The notes below the pieces were generated by a model, which saw nothing but the letters and a program-made list of their open reading frames with translations, had not been told where the DNA came from and did no database searches. From positions 3,782,001 to 3,846,000 of the forward strand of contig NZ_CP024190.1 in the NCBI RefSeq assembly GCF_003391395.1: a stretch of DNA of 64,000 nt, read 5' to 3'. Of this stretch, positions 43,631-51,347 are shown in pieces. The translations under genes were made by a program, and so were the position numbers. Origin of the DNA: Mycobacterium marinum. Lineage in GTDB: Bacteria > Actinomycetota > Actinomycetes > Mycobacteriales > Mycobacteriaceae. Each line of letters starts with the position of its first letter. Positions within the stretch are counted from its first letter, which is position 1.

Positions 43631-45256
43631 TTACATCAGTGCGCGCGCGCCTTCCCGACGGAGCTTGCCCGACGTCGTCTTCGGCAAGCTCCCCGGAGCC
43701 AGCAACCGCACCTCACGCGGCGCATGACCGACGTGACTGCTGACGCGCGCTGCGATCGCTCGTCGCAGTTGGGTCAGCTCAGATTCGTCGAACCGATCGT
43801 AGACTTCGGCCAGTACCGCGAAACCTTCGCGATCGGTGTCCAGCCGCAGGGCCGCTACGCATCCTTTGCGTACGCCCTCGACACTTGCGGCGGCACGTTC
43901 GATGTCGTGGGGATAGAGATTTCGGCCAGCCAGCACGATCATGTCCTTGGCACGACCGCAGACATACAGCCGTCCCAGCTCATCGAGATAGCCGAGATCT
44001 CCCGTATCAAACCAGCCCGCGTCATCGACCAACGGTATGGGGCCGTCCACGGTGACGTAGCGCTTACCGATCGAGGGACTGCAGAGTTCGATGACGCCTA
44101 CCTTTCTGGCGTCCTGCAGCTGCCCATCTCGGGTGATGCGGATTTGCATGTCGGGAATGGGCAGCCCAACGCAAACCACAGGTTGCGCGCCCTGGGCATC
44201 CGCGGCGACGGGTTCAGCGAAATGATCTTCCGAAAGGCGCTGCCGGGAAACGTAATCCACGACGGCCGGCGCGCCGAATGCACCAGCCGAAACCGTTAGC
44301 GCGGCTTCCGCTAGCCCATAGAATGGCGTTGGCACGCCCGAACCCATACCGAACCGCGCTCCCACCGTCGCCAAGTTCTCCAGATCACGGTGATCGATCG
44401 GCTCGGCTCCGTTGACCGCCACGCGGAGGGCCGACAGATTGATCGATTCTGGGTCGGCCCGTTCGAGCACACGCGCCAACACCGAATACGCGAAGTTGGG
44501 CCCTGCGGTGACATTGGCCCGGAACTTGCTCAGCATCTCGGCCCAGACGATGGGCCTGCGCAGGAACTCGTCAGTTCGGATCACCACCACCGTGTTTCCC
44601 GTTTTCATCGGTATGCAGATGAACCCGACCATCCCCATGTCGTGGCACAGTGGTAGCCAGCTGGCCATCACCGTATCGACGGTGATATCAACTGCCTGGC
44701 ATGACGCGTCGATGTTCGCGGCAAGATTGCCGTGGCTGATTTCCACCGCCTTCGGGATCCCGGTCGATCCCGAGGTGAGTTGGCGCATCGCGATGTCGTT
44801 GTCGTTGGTATCCACGACAGCGGCTGGACCCGTGCCACGCAAGGAGCCCACAGCGCATACACGCAATCCCTCCGCGGTCAAAGCATCCGCGGCCATCTCA
44901 AACGGATCACCCACTACAACCAGCGCGGCACCTAGCATCCGGCATGCACGTACGGTATCGGCGATCCACACCGCGAGATCACTCCGCGGAGTCGGCTGCT
45001 GCAGCATTGTCAGTGCGGCACCACGAAGCCACAGTGCCTGAGCCAGCGGCGCCACATCGCAGGCCTCCGCCGCCAGCACCGCGACCGTGTCGCCACGGCC
45101 AATCCCCATGGCGGCCAGACTGTTTGACATGCCATGGGCCTGTTCCTGAATCGCACGCCAAGTCATCTCTCGGGGAGTATCGACCGAACCGACATAAAGA
45201 GCGTTCGGGGAAGACTCGGCAGCGGCACCAATTTCACGGACCAACCTACTACTCAA
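43631..45256 (-). CDS. Fatty-acyl-AMP ligase (FadD10-like, acyl-ACP-loading type)
   Basis: A 541-residue member of the AMP-forming superfamily. Motifs visible: the P-loop TSGSTGIPKAVEISHGN, WLPLCHDMGMVGF, YGLAEAAL, DTGDLGYL, GRAKDMIVLAGRNLYPHDIE and the C-terminal catalytic lysine in KTTSGKLRR. The WLPxxHDMG and GRNxYPxDIE forms are typical of acyl-AMP ligases that load carrier proteins. TTG at 45256 is chosen as start because AAGGAG (45265-45270) lies 8 bases upstream; a TTG at 45280 is also in frame but lacks a good site. It runs convergently to the second NRPS, 155 bp from its stop, and shares strand with the upstream carrier-protein gene. The pairing resembles fadD10-Rv0100 next to nrp in M. 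tuberculosis. Inferred role: activating a fatty acid for the starter C domain of NRPS2. Confidence 0.85.
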   Translation of the reverse strand: MSSRLVREIGAAAESSPNALYVGSVDTPREMTWRAIQEQAHGMSNSLAAMGIGRGDTVAVLAAEACDVAPLAQALWLRGAALTMLQQPTPRSDLAVWIADTVRACRMLGAALVVVGDPFEMAADALTAEGLRVCAVGSLRGTGPAAVVDTNDNDIAMRQLTSGSTGIPKAVEISHGNLAANIDASCQAVDITVDTVMASWLPLCHDMGMVGFICIPMKTGNTVVVIRTDEFLRRPIVWAEMLSKFRANVTAGPNFAYSVLARVLERADPESINLSALRVAVNGAEPIDHRDLENLATVGARFGMGSGVPTPFYGLAEAALTVSAGAFGAPAVVDYVSRQRLSEDHFAEPVAADAQGAQPVVCVGLPIPDMQIRITRDGQLQDARKVGVIELCSPSIGKRYVTVDGPIPLVDDAGWFDTGDLGYLDELGRLYVCGRAKDMIVLAGRNLYPHDIERAAASVEGVRKGCVAALRLDTDREGFAVLAEVYDRFDESELTQLRRAIAARVSSHVGHAPREVRLLAPGSLPKTTSGKLRREGARALM

Positions 45257-45676
45257 GACAAAAACTCCTTTACTCGGCAAACATTATCGAAACAGGCCGC
45301 ATCGGCACATAACGCGCGATTCCCCACCCCCGGCCAGGACCCACGAACCACAAACTTGTGACGCTCCCTTTCCGACAAACCGCTTACCCGGCGGATCCGA
45401 TCGGTGGCCGCAACACCGGCCAGCCCAATCCAACGAACAACAGAAACACCACTCCACTCCCGAAAGCGACACCACCATTCAGAACCCGACACTCACACAC
45501 CCGCAATCGCAACAGACCATCCGAGCGAAACTTCACTCTCCCGCGACAACACCCAGCCCGGCTTGCCCGCACAAACACTTTCCCAAATATTCACTCCTAG
45601 TAACGGCGCTGAACCCCGGAGTCACCACGATTTCTTCAGCCGACCTAGGATGCGTCCGCTCACCTCGCGATCTGTG
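45257..45676 (-). other. Gap between carrier-protein gene and ligase gene, nothing recognised
   Basis: About 420 bp, apart from the ligase ribosome site at 45265-45270. Short frames on either strand resemble no family. It is unusually long for two genes expected to work as a pair, so the ligase may have its own promoter. Confidence 0.45.
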
Positions 45677-46042
45677 TCAAAATTCGCCGGACATCAGATG
45701 CGCAGCCATCGCACGGATCGTCGGATAGTCCCAGACAATGGTCGCATCTGCCTCGATACCGTGCTCACGCTGAAGATCAGCACACAAAGACAGGCTCATA
45801 GCCGAGTCAATTCCACATTCAGGCAACGGAAGATCAACGTCAATCGAGCCCGGAGACATGTTGAGGTACAGGCCGACTTTTCCAATCAACCAATCTGCGA
45901 GCTGCCGCTCGTCCAATTCACCACTGTCGATATTAGACAATCCCGCCCCCATCATCGTTGCCGAGGTGACCATTCCGATAGCACTGGCCTCGGACAAGCC
46001 ACCAACGCCCAGCGTCGCACCGACAAATCCAACAAAACTCAA
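45677..46042 (-). CDS. Stand-alone acyl carrier protein
   Basis: A small protein (up to 121 residues) with a phosphopantetheine attachment motif ECGIDSAMSLSL (Ser80 in the longest form) and the C-terminal carrier helix DYPTIRAMAAHL. The acyl carrier domain proper starts near residue 42. The start is uncertain: the longest frame opens with TTG at 46042, while ATG codons at 45973, 45955 and 45952 would remove a Gly/Ala-rich N-terminus not needed for the fold. No strong ribosome site decides it. The gene lies upstream of the acyl-AMP ligase on the same strand. It is the natural acceptor for the activated acyl group and the donor to the starter C domain of NRPS2. This is an inference from gene order. 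Confidence 0.8.
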   Translation of the reverse strand: MSFVGFVGATLGVGGLSEASAIGMVTSATMMGAGLSNIDSGELDERQLADWLIGKVGLYLNMSPGSIDVDLPLPECGIDSAMSLSLCADLQREHGIEADATIVWDYPTIRAMAAHLMSGEF

Positions 46043-46339
46043 ATCTTCGATCGATTGCCGCGCTACGCTTGCGTGACAATCGCCGCGTCCTCCATCATCA
46101 AGCCCGACTTCCGAGCCATCGCTTAATCCGACAATTTCCGGTAACTAATGAATACATTGCCACAACGCTAATCAGACGACTCGATTATCCGGTGTCTACT
46201 ATGGCAGTGGATTCAGGAGTTTTATGATACTACGGATTCGCCAAAGAATCCTCGTTACCAAACTTCCAAGCCGCCCGCCGATGGGATCAAAGCGTATCCG
46301 TTTCTGCCGGTGTCCGGCCCCGGGCCAGCGACGATGTCA
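46043..46339 (-). other. Upstream region of the carrier-protein/ligase genes
   Basis: About 300 bp with no recognisable coding sequence and a lower GC content than its surroundings (46140-46270). It presumably contains the minus-strand promoter for the carrier protein. No motif is clear enough to mark. Confidence 0.4.
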
Positions 46340-46535
46340 GCCCGACTCATCGGTCACCCGTAGCGGATGCTGACCACCGAGATTGCTGGCCTCAAAACCG
46401 AAATCGCCGAACACATCACGATGCTCGCTCCCGTCGCTGCTCGTGACCCGACTGGCGGCACTGCCCGAGGCGGAGATCGTCGGCGAGACAACTCCTCATC
46501 GGTTTCGGTCCAAGGACAGCACCACCTGCCAAAGG
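46340..46535 (+). mobile_element. IS110-family transposase remnant
   Basis: One frame gives LTTEIAGLKTEIAEHITMLAP. After a frameshift near 46440 another gives ALPEAEIVGETTPHRFRSKD. Together they match the order of the C-terminal (IS116/IS110/IS902) part of IS110-family transposases: a helix-rich segment, a helix-hairpin-helix-like turn, then A(K)IVGET...RFRSKDAF. No start codon and no complete ends. It directly abuts the fragments of the old dlaT-Rv2216 locus. Confidence 0.55.
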
Positions 46536-46537
46536 GA

Positions 46538-46564
46538 GGAGCTTTCGAGGCCAACCTCGGGCTC
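46538..46564 (+). pseudogene. Possible 3'-end remnant of dlaT (pyruvate dehydrogenase E2)
   Basis: Nine codons read GAFEANLGL, which I recall as nearly the last residues of M. tuberculosis DlaT (GAFEADLGL). The stop codon expected after the last Leu is CGA here. The match is short, but it lies directly before an Rv2216-like fragment, the same order as Rv2215-Rv2216. Confidence 0.4.
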
Positions 46565-46571
46565 CGAGAGC

Positions 46572-46830
46572 GTGGGCAAACCCGTTGCCGCCATTACGGG
46601 TTCGTCCGGATTGATCGGCTCGGCGTTGGCAGCGGCACTACGCGTGGCCGATCACCGCGCGCTTCGGATCGTGCACCGAGCACCAGCCAATTCCGAAGAG
46701 CTGCACTGGATCCCCGAGAGCGGCGAGTTCGATCCCGACGCACTCACCGATGTCGACGTCGTCACCAGTTCCACCACAACACAATTGGTGAAGCATTGAG
46801 CCACGCCACAGCCCACCGCGACCAGATCCA
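46572..46830 (+). pseudogene. Rv2216-like (TIGR01777 epimerase) gene with internal deletion and frameshift
   Basis: From a GTG at 46572 the frame gives PVAAITGSSGLIGSALAAAL, the Rossmann glycine motif of TIGR01777-type NAD-dependent epimerases, then ELHWIPESGEFDPDALTDVDVV (split by spacing: ELHWIPESGEF and DPDALTDVDVV). At about 46765 the sequence jumps to QFHHNTIGEALSHATAH in a different frame, the C-terminal end of the same family. About 200 residues between them are missing. No function is expected. In M. tuberculosis Rv2216 lies immediately upstream of lipB; here about 11 kb separate them. Confidence 0.75.
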
Positions 46831-46906
46831 GCACAACTCCGAACACCGCGAGCACGCTCGGCGGAACCCACCACCAGGGCGGGCTACCGCCAAGCCGCCC
46901 GATCAA

Positions 46907-47443
46907 CTACGCCGACACCCGCGGAAAATCGATCTCGGTGCCCGCAACGTTGTTGAAGTAGTTGGTCAACACGTTAAGCGCCACGTGACCGAGGACCTCG
47001 GCGATCTCGGCGTCGCTGACTCCAGCATGACGAACCGCGGCAAGCTCGGACTCATCGATCCGGCCGCGCTGCTCATTGACCGCCACGGCGAACGCGAGAA
47101 TGGCCGCCACCTTTGGGTCGTCCGCGTCGCCCTTGCGCGCCGCCGCCGCCTGCTCGGCGCTCAGACCCGCCAGTCTCTGTCCGGTGTAGGTATGCGCCGA
47201 CAAGCAGTACGAGCAGGTATTGGACTGGGCGATGGCAATTGCCAGGCGCTCACGGGTGGACCTGGGCAAAGTGCCGCCATCGAGGCTTCCGGCAAGCCCG
47301 AGATAGCCATGCAGAAGTGCGGGGCTATTGGCCATCGCGCGAGTCAGATTGGGGACCGAACCCAACGCTTGCTTCACCGCCGCAAGCGCCGTCGCCTGTT
47401 CGGGTGTTGCGTCGGCCTCGGTCACGAGGGGCAGAGTGCTCAC
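46907..47443 (-). CDS. AhpD-like / carboxymuconolactone-decarboxylase-family peroxidase
   Basis: A 178-residue all-helical protein with the catalytic redox motif C77-S-Y-C80-x3-H84 (NTCSYCLSAH), as in AhpD and peroxidase-related proteins. The start is GTG at 47443, directly preceded by GGAGGAATA. The frame stays open upstream to 47698, but those residues cross the divergent promoter region and lack a ribosome site. Such proteins reduce peroxides with a thiol partner. It is divergent from the ECF sigma factor gene, with 134 bp between the two starts that contain a large inverted repeat. A link to oxidative stress control is inferred from motif and position. Confidence 0.85.
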   Translation of the reverse strand: MSTLPLVTEADATPEQATALAAVKQALGSVPNLTRAMANSPALLHGYLGLAGSLDGGTLPRSTRERLAIAIAQSNTCSYCLSAHTYTGQRLAGLSAEQAAAARKGDADDPKVAAILAFAVAVNEQRGRIDESELAAVRHAGVSDAEIAEVLGHVALNVLTNYFNNVAGTEIDFPRVSA

Positions 47444-47510
47444 TATTCCTCCATGGGTGTCGATTTGTTTCCGGCCCGCCGCCGCAAGCACGACGGGTAC
47501 TGTTTGGACA

Positions 47511-47556
47511 CCGACAACCCCTGCGGCGTTACACCGCAGGCGCAAGGTTCTGTCGG
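47511..47556. promoter_or_regulatory. Nested inverted repeat in the ahpD-like/sigma divergent promoter
   Basis: Inner arms CCTGCGG (47520-47526) and CCGCAGG (47534-47540) are perfect around a 7-base loop. Outer arms CCGACA (47511-47516) and TGTCGG (47551-47556) are also perfect. It lies between the two divergent starts and could be an operator or an RNA structure in the sigma leader. Confidence 0.4.
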
Positions 47557-47577
47557 CGGAGTGAGGATTCGACACCA

Positions 47578-48231
47578 GTGGCGGTACCCAAACGAACCAT
47601 CGTCGATGATCGATGGGCGACCGAAAGCGATCTGATCGCTGCTTTGCAGGCCGGCGACGGGAAAGCGTTTCGCGCCCTGGTCGAAACGCTTCACGCACCG
47701 CTGGTCAGGCTGGCCGGCATCTATGTATCGCGGGCGACAGCCGAGGACGCGGTCCAGAACGCGTGGGTCTCGGCGGTGCGCTCCATCGGCAAGTTCGAAG
47801 GTCGGGCCAGCGTTCGAACCTGGATGTTCCGGGTCGTGCTCAACCAGGTGCACACGCTGGCCCGTAAGGAAGCCAATACGGTGCCCTTCGCGACGGCCGG
47901 ACCCGAGGTCGACCCACGTCCATCCGTCGATCCCGAGCGGCTGATCGATCCCGAACTGGGACCCAACCATTGGCGTGATGTGCCGGTCCGATGGGACCTA
48001 CTGCCCGAGCAGAGACTGTTGTCGGCAGAGGTTCGCTCCGTGGTGGTCGAAGCGCTGCAGCAGCTGCCCGGCGCTCAACGCGAGGTGGTAGCGATGCGCG
48101 ATCTCGAGGGGTGGTCGAGCGAGGAAACCTGTGAGGCATTGGGCATTTCAGCGGTCAATCAGCGGGTCCTGCTGCACCGTGGCCGCACCGCCCTGCGCGC
48201 AATACTGGAGGAGTATTTCCATGACAACTGA
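47578..48231 (+). CDS. ECF-type RNA polymerase sigma factor
   Basis: A 217-residue sigma-70-family protein. Region 2 lies at about residues 18-95 (LIAALQAGDGKAFRALVE, then AEDAVQNAWVSAVRSIGKF and WMFRVVLNQVHTLARKE). Region 4 lies at about 158-210 (LPGAQREVVAMRDLEGWSSEETCEALGIS split as LPGAQREVVAMRDLEG and WSSEETCEALGIS, then LLHRGRTALRAI). Regions 1.1 and 3 are absent, as in ECF factors. GTG at 47578 is chosen because the domain begins soon after and a GAGG stretch precedes it. The gene overlaps the anti-sigma gene by 11 bp. It probably directs RNA polymerase to the genes around it, including its own operon, after a stress signal. I do not recognise which M. tuberculosis sigma factor is closest. 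Confidence 0.9.
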   Translation: MAVPKRTIVDDRWATESDLIAALQAGDGKAFRALVETLHAPLVRLAGIYVSRATAEDAVQNAWVSAVRSIGKFEGRASVRTWMFRVVLNQVHTLARKEANTVPFATAGPEVDPRPSVDPERLIDPELGPNHWRDVPVRWDLLPEQRLLSAEVRSVVVEALQQLPGAQREVVAMRDLEGWSSEETCEALGISAVNQRVLLHRGRTALRAILEEYFHDN

Positions 48232-48505
48232 TGGCGACTTCATCTCCAACGAACTACGTATTACCTGCTCGGACGCGGTGGCTCTGGTGACCGACTATCT
48301 CGAGGATGCGCTCGACGAGTCTGACCTGAACCGGTTCGAACAGCACACCAGAGGGTGCCAGGCGTGCCGCGTCTATGTGGACCAGATCCGGCGCACCATC
48401 CGAATCGCGGCAACCACGCGAGATGAGTCGGTAGAGGTGCGGCCGGCCAACTTCGACGCGTTGCTGGCCGAGTTCGACCGCCTCGGTCGGGATTCAACGT
48501 TGTAG
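48221..48505 (+). CDS. Zinc-finger (ZAS-type) anti-sigma factor
   Basis: A 94-residue cytoplasmic protein with the zf-HC2/ZAS motif H42-x3-C46-x2-C49 (HTRGCQAC) after the amphipathic helix DYLEDALDESDLNRFEQ, and no membrane segment. The ATG at 48221 overlaps the end of the sigma gene by 11 bp and is preceded by GGAGGAG, so the two are translationally coupled. Proteins of this family bind and silence the partner ECF factor and often release it when the zinc-cysteine site is oxidised. The neighbouring AhpD-like and flavin reductase genes suit a redox signal, but that is inference. Confidence 0.85.
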   Translation: MTTDGDFISNELRITCSDAVALVTDYLEDALDESDLNRFEQHTRGCQACRVYVDQIRRTIRIAATTRDESVEVRPANFDALLAEFDRLGRDSTL

Positions 48506-49031
48506 CGTGGCCCCCGCTGTGCGGTGACCGGATTCGCGGATCTCGCCGACTGCCATGGTCACGCCACGATTGTGGTCCCGACCGTCAACTGACGGTGAAA
48601 CGTCGTTCAATCCAGTCGCCTCGGTGCGGGGGATCCGGCCTGGGCGGGATTTGTCCGGACCACCGAGGGGCGGACCGTTCGCCATCTCCAAAGTGTGCTG
48701 GCATCGGTGAGCGGTTCGCCGGCCGGGCGATCACGCCGCAGCGCCGAGCATCCGCTGACGGATGTGCCCCAGAACGGTGTTCTAATCACGCTATGGTCCA
48801 ACGGCTTTGACTGCTGCGACCGGCAGCGCCGCGGCGCGCGGCCGACCCAGATGGAGTTGGTCCGCACCCGCCCGCCGGGGGCCTCACTTCCCGGTGGACC
48901 ACGGGGCATCATCGTTGCTGTGCGCCAAAAATTTAATTGGTTGACGACGGCCCTGCAACGCCCCAAATCGTGTAATCTTCGCTCTCGGTACGCATCCCTG
49001 TGGCCAGCTAAATGAACAAACGGAGACGCGC
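48506..49031 (+). other. Gap between anti-sigma gene and flavin reductase gene
   Basis: About 525 bp. The short frames are not convincing genes. TTGACG at 48941-48946 and a TAATCT at 48973-48978 occur upstream of the reductase, but they are about 26 bp apart, too far for a standard promoter. The gap leaves open whether 49032-53023 is transcribed from its own promoter. Confidence 0.4.
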
Positions 49032-49784
49032 GTGGCATCCTCGATTTTCCACGAGATGAAGAAGGAAGGGCCGCTCTACGCGCTCTTTCTGAACTGCACC
49101 CTGAAAAAGGGCCCGGAAGTATCGAATACCGAAGCATTGTGCAATCTGCTTATCGACCGGCTCAAGGCCCACGAGCCCGACATCGAGACCGAGATAGTCC
49201 GAGTCGTTGACTACGACGTCAAGCCCGGAGTCGGCAATGACGAGGGGGACGGCGACGAGTGGCCGCTGATCCTGGAAAAGGTCAAGCGTGCCAACATCAT
49301 CGTGCCCGCCATGCCGATCTGGATGGGTGTGCGATCGTCGGTGATGCAGCGAGTGATCGAGCGCCTCGACGGCACCACGAAGACGGTGATGTGCGAAAAG
49401 ACCGGGCAGTTCCCGCTCTACGGGTCGGTGGCCGGCATCGTGGTGACGGGCAATGAGGACGGCAGCCACGATTGTGTGGCCAACACTTTCGGCAACCTGC
49501 TGCACTTCGGGGCGACGGTGCCACCCAACACCGATCTGTATTGGGTCGGTGACGCAGGTCCGGGCGCGAGCTATATCGAGGCTGGCGGCGAGCTGTCGCC
49601 CTATGTGCGCCGCAATGCCGAGCTGACCGCCACCAATCTGCTTTTCGCGGCAAAGCTGTTGCGGGAAAACCCATATGCCGTCAACATCGCGCAGCTGAAC
49701 GCACAGATGATGGAACGCAACAAGGTCAAGATGGCCGCGATGAAGCTTGCGATCGACTACATGCGCGCGAACATGCCGGACTGA
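49032..49784 (+). CDS. NADPH-dependent FMN reductase / flavodoxin-fold oxidoreductase
   Basis: A 250-residue flavodoxin-like protein. The N-terminal phosphate-binding loop follows a beta strand (LYALFLNCTLKKG, then SNTEALCNLLIDRL). PIWMGVRSSVMQRVIERLDG resembles the flavin/dimer region of the FMN_red family. The GTG start at 49032 has GGAG about ten bases upstream. It should bind FMN and reduce it or a quinone/electrophile with NAD(P)H. It is the first gene of a tight run, with 32 bp to the next. The physiological substrate is unknown. Confidence 0.8.
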   Translation: MASSIFHEMKKEGPLYALFLNCTLKKGPEVSNTEALCNLLIDRLKAHEPDIETEIVRVVDYDVKPGVGNDEGDGDEWPLILEKVKRANIIVPAMPIWMGVRSSVMQRVIERLDGTTKTVMCEKTGQFPLYGSVAGIVVTGNEDGSHDCVANTFGNLLHFGATVPPNTDLYWVGDAGPGASYIEAGGELSPYVRRNAELTATNLLFAAKLLRENPYAVNIAQLNAQMMERNKVKMAAMKLAIDYMRANMPD

Positions 49785-49816
49785 TCTTCTATCCCTGGGA
49801 GATAAGGGAATTTGCC

Positions 49817-50656
49817 ATGCAGCCGTCCGGAGATCCGGTTCCAAGCGTCGGCGAGGCCGAGGCGACGGGTGAAATTGCCGAGCTCTACGCGGACATCCGC
49901 GAGACGCTTGGAATGTCATTCGTCAATCTGATCTGGCGCAACATCGCGTCCATTCCGGGTGGGTTGCGCTGGATCTGGGAAACGATGAGACCGCTCTACA
50001 CCAACGGCGCGGTGTACGGGCAGGCGGACGCCTTGCGCGAGGCGCAGGATCTGCCGACAGTCCCCCGGTTCAGCCGGGCCGCCCTGCGGTCGGTGGGCAT
50101 CAACGCTGAGGGTGAGTCGGCGATCCGTGCCGCGCTGATCGGCTACGACCGCGGCAATCCGCTCAACATCGTTTCCTTTTCGGCCATCATGGCGCGATTG
50201 GACGGACAGGGCCAACCGGCCGCTCCCCCGGCCCAGCAACCGCCGCGGCACGGCGCCGGCACGCCCGCCCCGACGAGGTTGAATTTCGATCAGATGCCCT
50301 CACACGTGGCCGAGATGGTGCGCACGGTCAACTTGATCGGCGCCCGCGGCAAGGCCAAAGACGTGCAGGTCAGCCTGCCGCGAAACCTGGCGCACTGGCC
50401 AGGCTTCTTGGTGCTCTACTACGCCGCGTTGCGCCCGCTGCACGATGACGGGTCACTGCTGACGACGATCGACGCGGTGCTCGCCGACGGCCGACGCCGG
50501 GGGGTCACGGTCAGTGGTGCACTCGGGCCGACCGAGCCGCCTGACCCCGAAACCGCGGCAGCAGTGAAGGATTCGCTGGAAAACCTGGTCCCCAACGCGA
50601 TGGGGCGGATGATTCCGGTGGTGAGCCTATTGCTGAACATGATGCCCACCGAATAG
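49817..50656 (+). CDS. DehI-family protein (group I haloacid dehalogenase-like)
   Basis: A 279-residue protein with the repeated helical fold signature of the DehI family: VGEAEATGEIAELYADIRETLG near the N-terminus (VGEAEATGEIAE, LYADIRETLG), FVNLIWRNIASIPGGLRW, and a related second half with NLIGARG and PRNLAHWPGFLVLYYAAL. A Pro/Gln/Ala-rich linker (about residues 134-152) separates the halves. The ATG at 49817 is preceded by AAGGGAA. Many actinobacterial members have no demonstrated dehalogenase activity and I could not place the catalytic Asp securely, so the reaction is open. It lies 32 bp after the flavin reductase and 31 bp before the RraA-like gene. Confidence 0.7.
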   Translation: MQPSGDPVPSVGEAEATGEIAELYADIRETLGMSFVNLIWRNIASIPGGLRWIWETMRPLYTNGAVYGQADALREAQDLPTVPRFSRAALRSVGINAEGESAIRAALIGYDRGNPLNIVSFSAIMARLDGQGQPAAPPAQQPPRHGAGTPAPTRLNFDQMPSHVAEMVRTVNLIGARGKAKDVQVSLPRNLAHWPGFLVLYYAALRPLHDDGSLLTTIDAVLADGRRRGVTVSGALGPTEPPDPETAAAVKDSLENLVPNAMGRMIPVVSLLLNMMPTE

Positions 50657-50687
50657 CCGCTTTCGAATAGAAGGGTAGGACGAAGTC

Positions 50688-51347
50688 ATGCAGCTGACCG
50701 AACTGGTGGATGGCCTCGGGGTCGCCGACGTCGTCGACGCCATGATGATGACCTATGCGCATCGCGCCCACATCATCGAACTTGACAGCCCGGACCCGGA
50801 CCGAGTGCTCGTCGGCCCCGCGGTCACCATTTCCTTTCTGCCGGTACGCAAGGACCTGATGGACCCGGAGAAGCACAGCCTCGGTCCGGCGATCTACCGT
50901 GCCGTCGCCAAACATGACCCTGCCGGCGCCGTGCTGGTGATGGCATCCAACGGCTACCACCAGACCTCACTCGGCGGCGGCACCAAGCTCAGTCGGGTCG
51001 AAAACCTCGGCATGGCAGGCATTCTCGCTGACGGCATGCTGCGTGATTTCGAGGAGCTGAGCACCTACAACTTCGCGACCTACTGTCACGGGGAAACGGC
51101 GCGCGGAGGCGGTAACGAGATCCAGCCCTACCTGGCCGACGTTCCGGTAGCGATCGGCGGCGTCACCGTGGTTCCCGGCGATGTGATCTTCGCCAAGGGT
51201 TCGACGGCCGTGGTGATCCCCGGCGATCAGGCCGAGGCAATCCTGACCAAGGCACACAACATCATGAAGAAGATGGACCAGGTCAAGGAAAGCCTGAAAT
51301 CCGAAGACCCCGAGACGGTGCTGCGTCAGGGCAGCGGTGAACTCTGA
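50688..51347 (+). CDS. RraA-like protein (HMG/oxaloacetate aldolase-type fold)
   Basis: A 219-residue RraA/MenG-family protein. The metal- and substrate-binding motif is GMAGILADGMLRDFEEL, corresponding to the G..G...DG..RD pattern of this fold, preceded by GGGTKLSRVENL. Family members are divalent-metal-dependent 4-hydroxy-4-methyl-2-oxoglutarate/oxaloacetate aldolases or decarboxylases, and some inhibit RNase E. An enzyme role is more likely here, as the next gene is a thiamine enzyme acting on 2-oxo acids. The ATG at 50688 has an AGGGTAGGA site. Its stop codon overlaps the next start (TGATG). Confidence 0.8.
   Translation: MQLTELVDGLGVADVVDAMMMTYAHRAHIIELDSPDPDRVLVGPAVTISFLPVRKDLMDPEKHSLGPAIYRAVAKHDPAGAVLVMASNGYHQTSLGGGTKLSRVENLGMAGILADGMLRDFEELSTYNFATYCHGETARGGGNEIQPYLADVPVAIGGVTVVPGDVIFAKGSTAVVIPGDQAEAILTKAHNIMKKMDQVKESLKSEDPETVLRQGSGEL

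Noticed and set aside
42140..44299. A 719-codon plus-strand open frame overlapping the end of NRPS2 and the acyl-AMP ligase
   Set aside because: It is a shadow frame of the C-rich NRPS sequence (Arg/Pro/His-rich, no domains) and continues as antisense of the ligase.
47113..47577. N-terminal extension of the sigma factor
   Set aside because: This part is antisense to the AhpD-like gene and does not look like a sigma factor; GTG 47578 gives the normal length.
47444..47698. N-terminal extension of the AhpD-like protein
   Set aside because: The extension lacks a ribosome site, overlaps the divergent sigma gene start, and GTG 47443 has GGAGGAATA directly upstream.
48695..49015. A 106-codon frame between the anti-sigma and flavin reductase genes
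   Set aside because: Its composition is random-like, there is no ribosome site, and it ends just at the reductase leader. Left as intergenic.
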